Below are positions 18,334 through 25,980 of a stretch of 41,131 nucleotides of DNA, piece after piece. Numbering within the stretch: the stretch's first letter is position 1; each line of letters opens with the position of its first letter. This DNA comes from an uncultured Bacteroidales bacterium (GTDB taxonomy: Bacteria; Bacteroidota; Bacteroidia; Bacteroidales; Coprobacteraceae). The stretch lies in contig CASFRL010000041.1 in assembly GCA_949297285.1 (NCBI GenBank), forward strand, positions 1 through 41,131, read 5' to 3'. The position numbers and the translations under genes are program-made. The notes under the pieces are model-generated. The model had not been told where the DNA came from, did not search any database, and saw only the letters and a list, made by a program, of their open reading frames with translations.

Positions 18334-18379
18334 GAGAATGTATCCTGAATTATTTAAATTTGCGATACATTCTCTTTTT
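18334..18379 (+). terminator. Rho-independent terminator after GH74
   Basis: GAGAATGTATC (18334-18344) pairs with GATACATTCTC (18364-18374) and is followed by TTTTT. It separates the GH30-GH2-GH74 operon from GH28. Confidence 0.82.
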
Positions 18380-18408
18380 AGTATTTTTATTTTTAATATT
18401 TTGATTAT

Positions 18409-20007
18409 ATGAAAAACATATTTTTTGCCTTGTCGTCTGCAATGGTATTGTTTTTTTGTAATGTCTGCAGCATATATGCCGGCAGATATGTAAATGTCCT
18501 TTCAGCAGGTGTCGTAAATGACGGATCTACCAAGAATACAGAACGTCTGCAAGCCGTGATCGATTCTTGTGCCAATGCCGGTGGAGGAACCTTGTATTTC
18601 CCGTCGGGAAAATACCTTACGGGAAGTCTGTTTTTAAAAGATAATATTACCTTATCCTTAGATGCAGGTGCGGTTATTTTAGGAAGTCCCGATATTAAAG
18701 ATTATTATTTACCCGAACAGTCTTACCTGTCGTTTCGGAATGATGTCGTTGCCGTAATAAATGCTGAGCGCTGTAAAAATGTAAGGTTGGAAGGTTTGGG
18801 TACTTTCGACGGTCAGGGCGCTCTTTACCCGATACGATACGAAGCATATCGTCCGAAATTGCTCCGGTTTGTAGAATGTGAAAATATAGAACTTCAGAGT
18901 TTGACATTCCAGAATTCCGCTTTCTGGATGATGCATTTTTTGGCTTGTAAATATGTAAATATAGACGGCATCAAAGTCTATAATCGTTATTGTAATGTAA
19001 ATAATGATGGAATGGACATCGACAACAGTCAGCATGTGCATATATCGAACTGTTATATTGATGCCGAAGATGATGGAATCTGTTTCAAGAGTACCTCGGC
19101 AGATATTTGCCGTGATATAACGATTACAAACTGTACGGTGACCAGTGATTGTAACGCCATAAAAATGGGAACCGAAACAAATACGGGCTTTAAGAATATC
19201 GTTATCAGCAATTGTGTCATATTTAATACCCGATATTCGGGCATTGCCTTGGAAATTGTAGATGGAGGGGTAATGGACAATATTTTGATAAAGGGTATCG
19301 TAATGAATAAGATAAATAATCCACTGTTTATCAGACTCGGGAATAGGGCGCGGGCATATCATCCCGATTTCCCGGTTACGAAAGTGGGTAGCATAAAAAA
19401 TATACATATTTCAGATATCGTGGCCACCGAGGTCGGGACATTTACCGATTATGCTCCGGTTCATTGGGTAAAAGGCGAGAAAAGAGGATCGGATCTTCCT
19501 TGTGTTATTTCCGGTATTCCGAATGCTTCCATTGAAAATATAACGTTATCGAATATTCATTTTGCATTCAAAGGACATCAAGTTCCTGTGAGAACCGATA
19601 CGATTCCGGAAAAAGAAGCCGTATATCCGGAATATAGAATGTTCGGATCATTGCCGGCCTATGGCATGTATGCCCGCCATGTGAAAAATCTAAAAATGGA
19701 TAACGTGTCGTTCTCATTAGACTCTGTCGATACCCGATCTCCCATATTCTGTGAAGATATAGAAAAACTCGAGATAAACGGGCTCGATGTCGATGTCTCA
19801 GCACAAACCCCTTCTTATATAGCTCTTAAGAATGTAAAATACACAACGGTATTCGCCTCCGAATTGCGAGGACCGGCCAAAAAAATATTTGACCGTATGG
19901 GAGAAAGCGGCCAAATTATTTTATCGGGATGTCTGTTGAATGACATGAAAAGAGGGTCGAAGAAAAATAAAAAAGTGTCGGGAAGTGACATGATAATCCG
20001 TTTTTGA
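18409..20007 (+). CDS. GH28-like polygalacturonase-type beta-helix enzyme, secreted
   Basis: A 532-residue protein with a signal peptide (MKNIFFALSSAMVLFFCNVCSIYA) and a right-handed parallel beta-helix. The N-terminus NDGSTKNTERLQAVIDSCAN ... GGGTLYFPSGKYLTGSL is the typical pectate-lyase/GH28 opening. GH28 catalytic motifs appear as NVNNDGMDID (Asp200) and AEDDGICFKS (Asp221, Asp222). The third motif, normally Gly-His-Gly, is replaced by CNAIKMGTE, and no clear Arg-Ile-Lys motif is seen, so it is not a standard polygalacturonase; related GH28 enzymes cut rhamnogalacturonan or xylogalacturonan. It lies alone between the GH74 terminator and the symporter leader, and may share read-through into the symporter operon. 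Confidence 0.85.
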   Translation: MKNIFFALSSAMVLFFCNVCSIYAGRYVNVLSAGVVNDGSTKNTERLQAVIDSCANAGGGTLYFPSGKYLTGSLFLKDNITLSLDAGAVILGSPDIKDYYLPEQSYLSFRNDVVAVINAERCKNVRLEGLGTFDGQGALYPIRYEAYRPKLLRFVECENIELQSLTFQNSAFWMMHFLACKYVNIDGIKVYNRYCNVNNDGMDIDNSQHVHISNCYIDAEDDGICFKSTSADICRDITITNCTVTSDCNAIKMGTETNTGFKNIVISNCVIFNTRYSGIALEIVDGGVMDNILIKGIVMNKINNPLFIRLGNRARAYHPDFPVTKVGSIKNIHISDIVATEVGTFTDYAPVHWVKGEKRGSDLPCVISGIPNASIENITLSNIHFAFKGHQVPVRTDTIPEKEAVYPEYRMFGSLPAYGMYARHVKNLKMDNVSFSLDSVDTRSPIFCEDIEKLEINGLDVDVSAQTPSYIALKNVKYTTVFASELRGPAKKIFDRMGESGQIILSGCLLNDMKRGSKKNKKVSGSDMIIRF

Positions 20008-20042
20008 AAAATAGCTGTCGGTAAAACTTTTCCAATCTCTGT

Positions 20043-20069
20043 TTTCGGGAACGGTACCGATGATTTCCT
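20043..20069 (+). promoter_or_regulatory. Operator-like element upstream of the symporter operon (copy B)
   Basis: Second copy of the element at 9954-9980. The core CGGGAACGGTACCG at 20046-20059 is an imperfect palindrome with the inner palindrome CGGTACCG, followed by the shared ATGATTT. It begins 69 bases before a perfect -7 element at 20115, almost the same distance as copy A (68). Confidence 0.65.
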
Positions 20070-20075
20070 TGTAAT

Positions 20076-20114
20076 ATAGCCATAATAGCAACAGCCTGTT
20101 ATGGCTATACTTTT
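20076..20114 (+). terminator. Hairpin with T-run between GH28 and symporter
   Basis: ATAGCCATAA (20076-20085) pairs with TTATGGCTAT (20099-20108), 13-nt loop, followed by ACTTTTT. It can end the GH28 transcript, or act as an attenuator if transcription starts upstream of it. Confidence 0.7.
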
Positions 20115-20122
20115 TATTTTTG
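20115..20122 (+). promoter_or_regulatory. Candidate -7 element of the symporter operon
   Basis: TATTTTTG matches TAnnTTTG exactly and would start transcription near 20129, twenty bases before the ATG at 20149. There is no good TTTG at -33, which would fit activator-dependent control. A T-rich terminator tail can produce such a match by chance. Confidence 0.4.
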
Positions 20123-20148
20123 CTAATGAAATTGTAGTGCAAAAAATC

Positions 20149-21987
20149 ATGGAACACATCTTATTGAGCTGGTATGATTTATTAATTATTCTCGTTTACC
20201 TGCTCGGACTCATTGTCATCGGTTTATTGTTAAAGAAAAGAGCTTCACAGAATATCGATTCTTATCTATTAGGCGGAAATAATATGCCGTGGTATATGCT
20301 TGGACTGTCCAATGCATCCGGAATGTTCGATATATCGGGGACTACATGGTTGGTAACGATTCTTTTTGTCTATGGAATGAAAAGTCTCTGGTTGCCATGG
20401 TTATGGCCGGTTTTTAATCAGGTATTCCTTATGGTCTATTTGTCGGCATGGCTTCGACGTTCCGGGGTGCGGACAGGAGCAGAATGGATAACTTTCAGAT
20501 TTGGAACCGGTAAAGATGCCCAATTCTCGCATTGGATTATCGTCGTTTTTGCATTGATTACCTGTTTGGCTTATTTAGCCTATGGTTTTATCGGTTTGGG
20601 GAAATTCGTAGAGATATTTATCCCTTGGGAAGTAATTTCTCCTTATATTCCGATAAACGTCTCTCCAGAATTTGTCCCGCATATTTACGGTATCGTTTTT
20701 ACATTGTTTGCCGTCTTTTATTCGGTACTGGGAGGTATGTTGAGTGTCGTCTGGGCCGATGTCATGCAGTATGTGATTATGTCGGTATCGTCTATTGTGA
20801 TTGCCATAATTGCAATGGTGACATTAGCCGATGCAAATTTGATTGTGCCCGATGGCTGGTATTCACCCTTTTTCGGTTGGACATTGGATATCGACTGGTC
20901 GGGGATATATGCAGAAGTAAATGAAAAGATTGCTTCTGACGGATATTCTTTGTTTAGTCTGTTTTTTGGATTGATGCTGTTTAAGGGTATCTTGGTAAGT
21001 TTGGCCGGTCCGGCACCTACGTATGATATGCAAAAAATATTATCTACCAAATCACCCAAAGATGCAGCAAAAATGAGTGGTTTTGTTTCGGTAGCACTTT
21101 TCCCGATACGTTTTCTAATGATTGCCGGCATTACGGTTTTGGGAATATTGTTGTATCCGGAAGTGAAATCGAGTATGATGATCGGGGATAGAATCGATTT
21201 TGAACAAATATTGCCGGTTATTATAAAACACCCGGTTATCCCGCTTGGCGTTACGGGAATAATACTTGCCGGATTATTGGCCGCTTTTATGTCTACCTTT
21301 GCCGGAACATTGAATGCGGCTCAAGCCTATATCGTGAATGATGTATATTGCCGTTATATCCGTCCGAATGCTTCATCGAAGCAGGTAACCCGGGCAAATT
21401 ATCTTTCGGGTATAATTTTAGTTATTGTTAGTATCGGTTTCGGTGTGTTTGCATTGGATGTAAATAGTGTCATGCAGTGGATCGTATCGGGCATTTACGG
21501 GTCTTATGTCGCAGCTAATGTCTTGAAATGGCATTGGTGGAGATTTAACGGTTCGGGTTTCGCTTGGGGGATGGTTGCCGGCTTGGTTCCGGCACTGTTA
21601 TTCCCACTGATATTTGATGTATTGCCTTTATATTACTTCCCACTGATATTGATAATTTCCATTATCGGTTGCATAATCGGAACATATGCACGCCCTGCTA
21701 CTGACCGGGAAGTCTTAAAAGACTTTTATGTGCGGACAAGACCTTGGGGAGTATGGACTCCTATCTTGCAGGAAGTAAAACGTGAAAATCCCGAATTTCA
21801 AGAAAATAAAAATTTCAAAAGAGATATGTTCAATGTCTCTGTCGGAATAATTTGGCAATTGATGTTGGCGGCGATTCCTATCTATTTTGTATTGATGGAT
21901 AAAGTCTCTTTTATTGTTGCCGCTCTGATATTGGTAGTTACAACGTTTACCCTCAAAAAAACATGGTATGATAAACTCGAAGATTAA
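20149..21987 (+). CDS. Sodium:solute symporter (SSS family), probable sugar importer
   Basis: A 612-residue inner-membrane protein with about 13-14 hydrophobic helices. The start at 20149 (MEHILLSWYDLLIILVYLLG) is chosen because an upstream in-frame ATG at 20101 lies inside the terminator hairpin. LLGGNNMPWYMLGLSNASGM at about residues 40-60 is the hallmark of SSS transporters near the first sodium-binding helix, and AAFMSTFAGTLNAAQAYIVN is the family's conserved later helix. It heads the operon with GH74, GH9, GH31, GH74, GH3 and GH130. Since the last of these is a cytoplasmic disaccharide phosphorylase, import of a disaccharide or monosaccharide freed in the periplasm is likely. Symporters of this type accompany the mannobiose pathway in some Bacteroides; the substrate here is inferred. 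Confidence 0.92.
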   Translation: MEHILLSWYDLLIILVYLLGLIVIGLLLKKRASQNIDSYLLGGNNMPWYMLGLSNASGMFDISGTTWLVTILFVYGMKSLWLPWLWPVFNQVFLMVYLSAWLRRSGVRTGAEWITFRFGTGKDAQFSHWIIVVFALITCLAYLAYGFIGLGKFVEIFIPWEVISPYIPINVSPEFVPHIYGIVFTLFAVFYSVLGGMLSVVWADVMQYVIMSVSSIVIAIIAMVTLADANLIVPDGWYSPFFGWTLDIDWSGIYAEVNEKIASDGYSLFSLFFGLMLFKGILVSLAGPAPTYDMQKILSTKSPKDAAKMSGFVSVALFPIRFLMIAGITVLGILLYPEVKSSMMIGDRIDFEQILPVIIKHPVIPLGVTGIILAGLLAAFMSTFAGTLNAAQAYIVNDVYCRYIRPNASSKQVTRANYLSGIILVIVSIGFGVFALDVNSVMQWIVSGIYGSYVAANVLKWHWWRFNGSGFAWGMVAGLVPALLFPLIFDVLPLYYFPLILIISIIGCIIGTYARPATDREVLKDFYVRTRPWGVWTPILQEVKRENPEFQENKNFKRDMFNVSVGIIWQLMLAAIPIYFVLMDKVSFIVAALILVVTTFTLKKTWYDKLED

Positions 21988-22018
21988 CAAAACAACCGAC
22001 GTTTGCCCCGTAACAAGA

Positions 22019-24178
22019 ATGAATATGAGAAAGTGTGCGGTATGCATGTTGTTGCTGACGTTTTTTTATCTGCCTGCAATGGCAAGTTTCCCCTCTTTAT
22101 CCGAAGTCTATACGTGGCGTAATTTGTCGATAGGGGGAGGCGGTTATATGACCGGAATTAAAATTCATCCCCAAAATGCAGATTTGATATATCTCCGTAC
22201 CGATGTCGGAGGATGTTATCGATATGATAAAGAGACGCAGAAATTAGTGCAATTGATAACATCTGTGCCTTATGAAGAGTGCAATTTGTATGGGATCAAT
22301 GGGATTGCCTTAGATCCGATGGATGAAAATATCGTATATATCGCCGCCGGAAAATATCCCGATAAGGAACCATCAGATGTATTTAAATCCGTAGATCAAG
22401 GGAAAACGTGGATGCCGATGTCTTTGAATAAGACTTGGGGAGCTAATTTCCACCCTTTTCGGACGGGTAATTTATTGGAAGTAAATCCGCATACCCGAGA
22501 ATTGTGGGCCGGTACTTTAGGCGATGGATTGTGGAAATACAGCAATGGTAAGTGGGTTAAAATAACTTCTATACCGAATGGCCGTTATAGTCGGCAAAGT
22601 GGAGGAAACGTCGCAGAAGGTCCTATTGCCATTTGCTTCGATCCGGCAGACCCCGATTATGTTTATGTTGCAGTCAGAGGGAATGGTGTTTATCGTTCTT
22701 CGAATGGCGGTAATGATTTTATCAAGATTGGCAATATCCCATCCGACTTTTATGATCTCTCTCTGTCGAAAGATGGAGATATGTTGTTTGTTGCCATAAA
22801 CGATAAAGGAATATATCGGTTGAAGAACTGTCGGAATAATGACAGTTGGGAAAACGTATCTTTTCAAACCGAAAAACTCAGAGTCAGAACGGTGACATGC
22901 AGTCCTCATGACAATAATATACTCATCTCGGCAAATGCCCAACATAATTGTTTGAATCGTATATTTATTTCTCATGATGGCGGTACGCACTGGAAAAAAT
23001 TGAATGGAAAAGCTCATAATATTGTGAATTGGCATCCCGAATCATATCCGGGATCGGCAATTTCTCAATTCGCATTCGATCCGTTCGATCCGGTTAAAGT
23101 ATATTTTACCGATTGGTACAGTTTTTATAAAACAGAAAATATTCTTGCAGACCCGGTGATGTGGGATAATCGTATGTCGTATGGGCACGAAGAAATGGTC
23201 CCTGTAATACTGACATCTAATCTGTTGCCGAATAGCCAGCAGGTCTTTCTTTATGTAGGAGGAGCCGATTTGAGTGCATTGCAAATAACCGATCTCGATC
23301 GCTTTTCTACACTCCCGAATATCCGTTCATTATCCGGAACCGATTTGTTGCAGGAGGTTTCGGGTATCGATTGTTATGAGCATGATCCCGATATAGTCGC
23401 TTTTTGTGGTGGTGAAGGTTGGACTATGAAACGGGGAGGATTGGCTCTCTCCGATAATGGCGGAAGAACGCTCCGTATGGCTGAAGGATATTTACCCCAG
23501 TGGGGAGGCGGAAAAGTCGTTATATCGGGCAACGATCCGCAAAATCTTGTGGTCGCTACACAAGAGGGTATCCGTTATACGGTTGACGGAGGAAAAACAT
23601 TTATGAGTTCTGAAGGGACTTCCGGAACTTATATCCGGTCAGGTATTTTTCAGTATGTAAATCCTCTTTGTGCAGACAAGGTAAATGGGAATTTTTATCT
23701 GTATGATCGAAAATCGGGAAACTTTATGGTCAGTACAGATAAGGGAAAGAGTTTTGTAACGTGTTCGAAATTACCGGTTGCAGAGTCTGAAAGGAAACTG
23801 ATGATTGTTGCACCTTCCGGAATAGCCGGGCATCTGTTTGCTGCATTAGGGTCTAAAGGACTGTTTTTCTCTGATGACAGCGGAAAAAACTGGCGTAAGT
23901 TATCGGCATTTGCAGATGCTTCATTAATTGCTTTGGGAAAAGAGGCTCCGGGAGAAACGTATCCGGCCATTTATATTTGGGGAAAGTCCGATAAGAAAGA
24001 TCCTTATCGTTTTTATCGATCGATCGATGGCGGAAAAAATTGGAGTAGGGTCAATGATGAGGCAAAGGCCGGAAATGAGACGCAGGCGATGTGTGCGGAT
24101 AAAAACGTTTTCGGGCGTTTTTATGTGGCGACAAATGGAACCGGAGTCTTTATTGCCGAATTGAAAAATAAGGAATAA
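22019..24178 (+). CDS. GH74 xyloglucanase-like enzyme, second paralogue
   Basis: A 719-residue secreted protein. ATG 22019 (or 22025) opens the signal peptide MNMRKCAVCMLLLTFFYLPA; an earlier ATG at 21968 overlaps the symporter and gives no signal sequence. The two-propeller GH74 architecture is shown by Asp-box repeats (SVDQGKTW, SSNGGNDF, SHDGGTHW, SDDSGKNW, SIDGGKNW). LRTDVGG (Asp62) fits the first catalytic Asp and SGIDCYE (Asp451) the second. The segment that reads G-F/L-R-H in the other two copies is changed to LSALQ here, and the region after the second Asp is also divergent, suggesting altered subsites. No sorting tail or extra domain. It overlaps the GH9 start by one base (TAATG), so the two are translationally coupled. 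Confidence 0.92.
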   Translation: MNMRKCAVCMLLLTFFYLPAMASFPSLSEVYTWRNLSIGGGGYMTGIKIHPQNADLIYLRTDVGGCYRYDKETQKLVQLITSVPYEECNLYGINGIALDPMDENIVYIAAGKYPDKEPSDVFKSVDQGKTWMPMSLNKTWGANFHPFRTGNLLEVNPHTRELWAGTLGDGLWKYSNGKWVKITSIPNGRYSRQSGGNVAEGPIAICFDPADPDYVYVAVRGNGVYRSSNGGNDFIKIGNIPSDFYDLSLSKDGDMLFVAINDKGIYRLKNCRNNDSWENVSFQTEKLRVRTVTCSPHDNNILISANAQHNCLNRIFISHDGGTHWKKLNGKAHNIVNWHPESYPGSAISQFAFDPFDPVKVYFTDWYSFYKTENILADPVMWDNRMSYGHEEMVPVILTSNLLPNSQQVFLYVGGADLSALQITDLDRFSTLPNIRSLSGTDLLQEVSGIDCYEHDPDIVAFCGGEGWTMKRGGLALSDNGGRTLRMAEGYLPQWGGGKVVISGNDPQNLVVATQEGIRYTVDGGKTFMSSEGTSGTYIRSGIFQYVNPLCADKVNGNFYLYDRKSGNFMVSTDKGKSFVTCSKLPVAESERKLMIVAPSGIAGHLFAALGSKGLFFSDDSGKNWRKLSAFADASLIALGKEAPGETYPAIYIWGKSDKKDPYRFYRSIDGGKNWSRVNDEAKAGNETQAMCADKNVFGRFYVATNGTGVFIAELKNKE

Positions 24179-25962
24179 TGAAAAAGCCGCAGAAACAGAT
24201 TTATGTAAATCATGTCGGGTTTCTTTGTGATGCCTGCAAACGTTTTGTCATGGATTTCGATGAGCATGTGACTGCATTCGAGATACAGGATATGGGAACC
24301 TTGGTCTCTGAATCGTTGGGCGAATTTGAAGACTGGAAGACGGTGTATCGGGGAGATCTTGTCCTCTCGAAAAGTGATATGGGTACTTTTCTTGTCGGAG
24401 ATTTTACAGCGGTGCGGAGTCCCGGAGTATATCGTATTGTTGTTCGGGAGTCGGATGCACGTTCGTTCCAATTTGTAATATCGGATGGTGTATTTTCGAA
24501 ACTTCCTCGTTATTTTCTGGACTTTATTCATGATCGGCGTTCCGGTGCTTATAGCGATTATTTGCGTTGTCCGAGTCATCTTGATGATGCCATGCGTTCA
24601 GATAATAATTTATATGTCGATGTTTCGGGGGGATGGTATGACGCCGGTGATTTGCGAAAATGGATGACTATGTCCAATTTGCCGGCTGTCGGATTTGCCG
24701 ATATGTATGAACACGGATATTTCCGTTGGAACCATTTTTCGGAAGAGAAAGTTTCTGATAATGATTGGATAACCGAAACAGCATGGGTAATCCCATATTT
24801 ATTGAAAATGCAAGATCCCGACGGATTTTTTTATGAGGGGGTAGGTTTGGGCGGAACAGCCCGTTGTCAGCCCGGTATGACATGGTGGTATGAGAACCAT
24901 TCGGGATGTTATGGCGATAATTCTGAAAACCGATTTACCGACAATAAAATAAAGTCGGGTGATGAAAGATCTGTTCGGGTCGATTACAATCCCATGGTTC
25001 AATATATTACCCAGTATATATTGTTGCGCTCTGCCAGAATATTGGAAAATGTTTTGCCCGAATTGTCGCAAAAGGCCGTAGAATCGGCTTATAAAAGTTG
25101 GGAATATGCCCAGACGAGTACTGACGACAAAGAGTCGGCCTCGGAATTGACGGCGACGATTTCATGGAAACTCTTATCGGCCATGGAACTATGCAAACAG
25201 AACTTGATAAGTACCGATGTCTTGAATATTGTTGTCGGGCAGTTATTGGCGTTGCAAAGCTCTGAATACGGTTTTTGGTATTATGATACCCAAAAAAAAT
25301 CTCCGTATAGAGGAATACAACATTCGGCACAGCCGTTGATCGCACTATGCCGGTTTTGTTACGATTTTTCAGAAATGCCTCTATGCGAACGTGTAAAGCA
25401 AGCCATAATGTTGCATTGGGAAAAATATGTTTTGCCCATATCCGAAACAAATCCGTTCTCGATCATTCCCTACGGCTGTTGGTTTGAGCCGGCTACGGAA
25501 GGTGATTATTTTAGAAAACTGAACAACGGATTGTTTTATCGTTTCTTTATGCCGGATTGTTCTATCCAGAAAATAAATCATGGATTATCGGCCCATTGGA
25601 CGAGTTGGGCTCACGGATTGGCATTGGCAGCCAAATTGTTTTCGAATAAGGAAATGGAAAGACTGTCATGGGCACAAATTTATTGGCTGTTAGGCGGTAA
25701 TTTGTTGGATGTATCTTTGGTAAGCGGTATAGGCTATAATAATCCCATGCCTCACAGCCGTTTTTACGGGACGATGGTCGGCGGTTTCTGTGTCGGACCC
25801 AGAGGCGATAAAAATGATAACATTGTGATCGATTTGGACCGTCGGGCTGAATGGAACTCTACGGAATATTGGAATTGTCCGGTAGCAAATACGTTGATGG
25901 CATTTTCTGTATTATTGCCCCGAAAAATAGAAGAGAACAAAAAGATAGGATACGTGCTATAA
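24178..25962 (+). CDS. GH9 endo/exo-beta-glucanase without signal peptide
   Basis: A 594-residue GH9 enzyme. A CelD-type N-terminal Ig-like domain (about 5-102, beginning QIYVNHVGFLCD) precedes the (alpha/alpha)6 barrel. DVSGGWYDAGDLRKW contains the catalytic base Asp pair (Asp155, Asp158) and NSTEYWNCPVAN near the end holds the acid Glu563. GH9 enzymes hydrolyse beta-1,4-glucans such as cellulose or xyloglucan with inversion, some releasing single glucose units. The protein begins MKKPQKQIYVN with no hydrophobic signal segment and no alternative upstream start, so it should stay in the cytoplasm, which suggests an exo-acting enzyme on imported oligosaccharides. Its start codon overlaps the GH74 stop. 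Confidence 0.92.
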   Translation: MKKPQKQIYVNHVGFLCDACKRFVMDFDEHVTAFEIQDMGTLVSESLGEFEDWKTVYRGDLVLSKSDMGTFLVGDFTAVRSPGVYRIVVRESDARSFQFVISDGVFSKLPRYFLDFIHDRRSGAYSDYLRCPSHLDDAMRSDNNLYVDVSGGWYDAGDLRKWMTMSNLPAVGFADMYEHGYFRWNHFSEEKVSDNDWITETAWVIPYLLKMQDPDGFFYEGVGLGGTARCQPGMTWWYENHSGCYGDNSENRFTDNKIKSGDERSVRVDYNPMVQYITQYILLRSARILENVLPELSQKAVESAYKSWEYAQTSTDDKESASELTATISWKLLSAMELCKQNLISTDVLNIVVGQLLALQSSEYGFWYYDTQKKSPYRGIQHSAQPLIALCRFCYDFSEMPLCERVKQAIMLHWEKYVLPISETNPFSIIPYGCWFEPATEGDYFRKLNNGLFYRFFMPDCSIQKINHGLSAHWTSWAHGLALAAKLFSNKEMERLSWAQIYWLLGGNLLDVSLVSGIGYNNPMPHSRFYGTMVGGFCVGPRGDKNDNIVIDLDRRAEWNSTEYWNCPVANTLMAFSVLLPRKIEENKKIGYVL

Positions 25963-25980
25963 TATAAATAGTTGGAATAT

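Noticed and set aside
20101..20148. Upstream ATG for the symporter
   Set aside because: It lies within the right arm of the terminator hairpin; the start at 20149 fits the family N-terminus.
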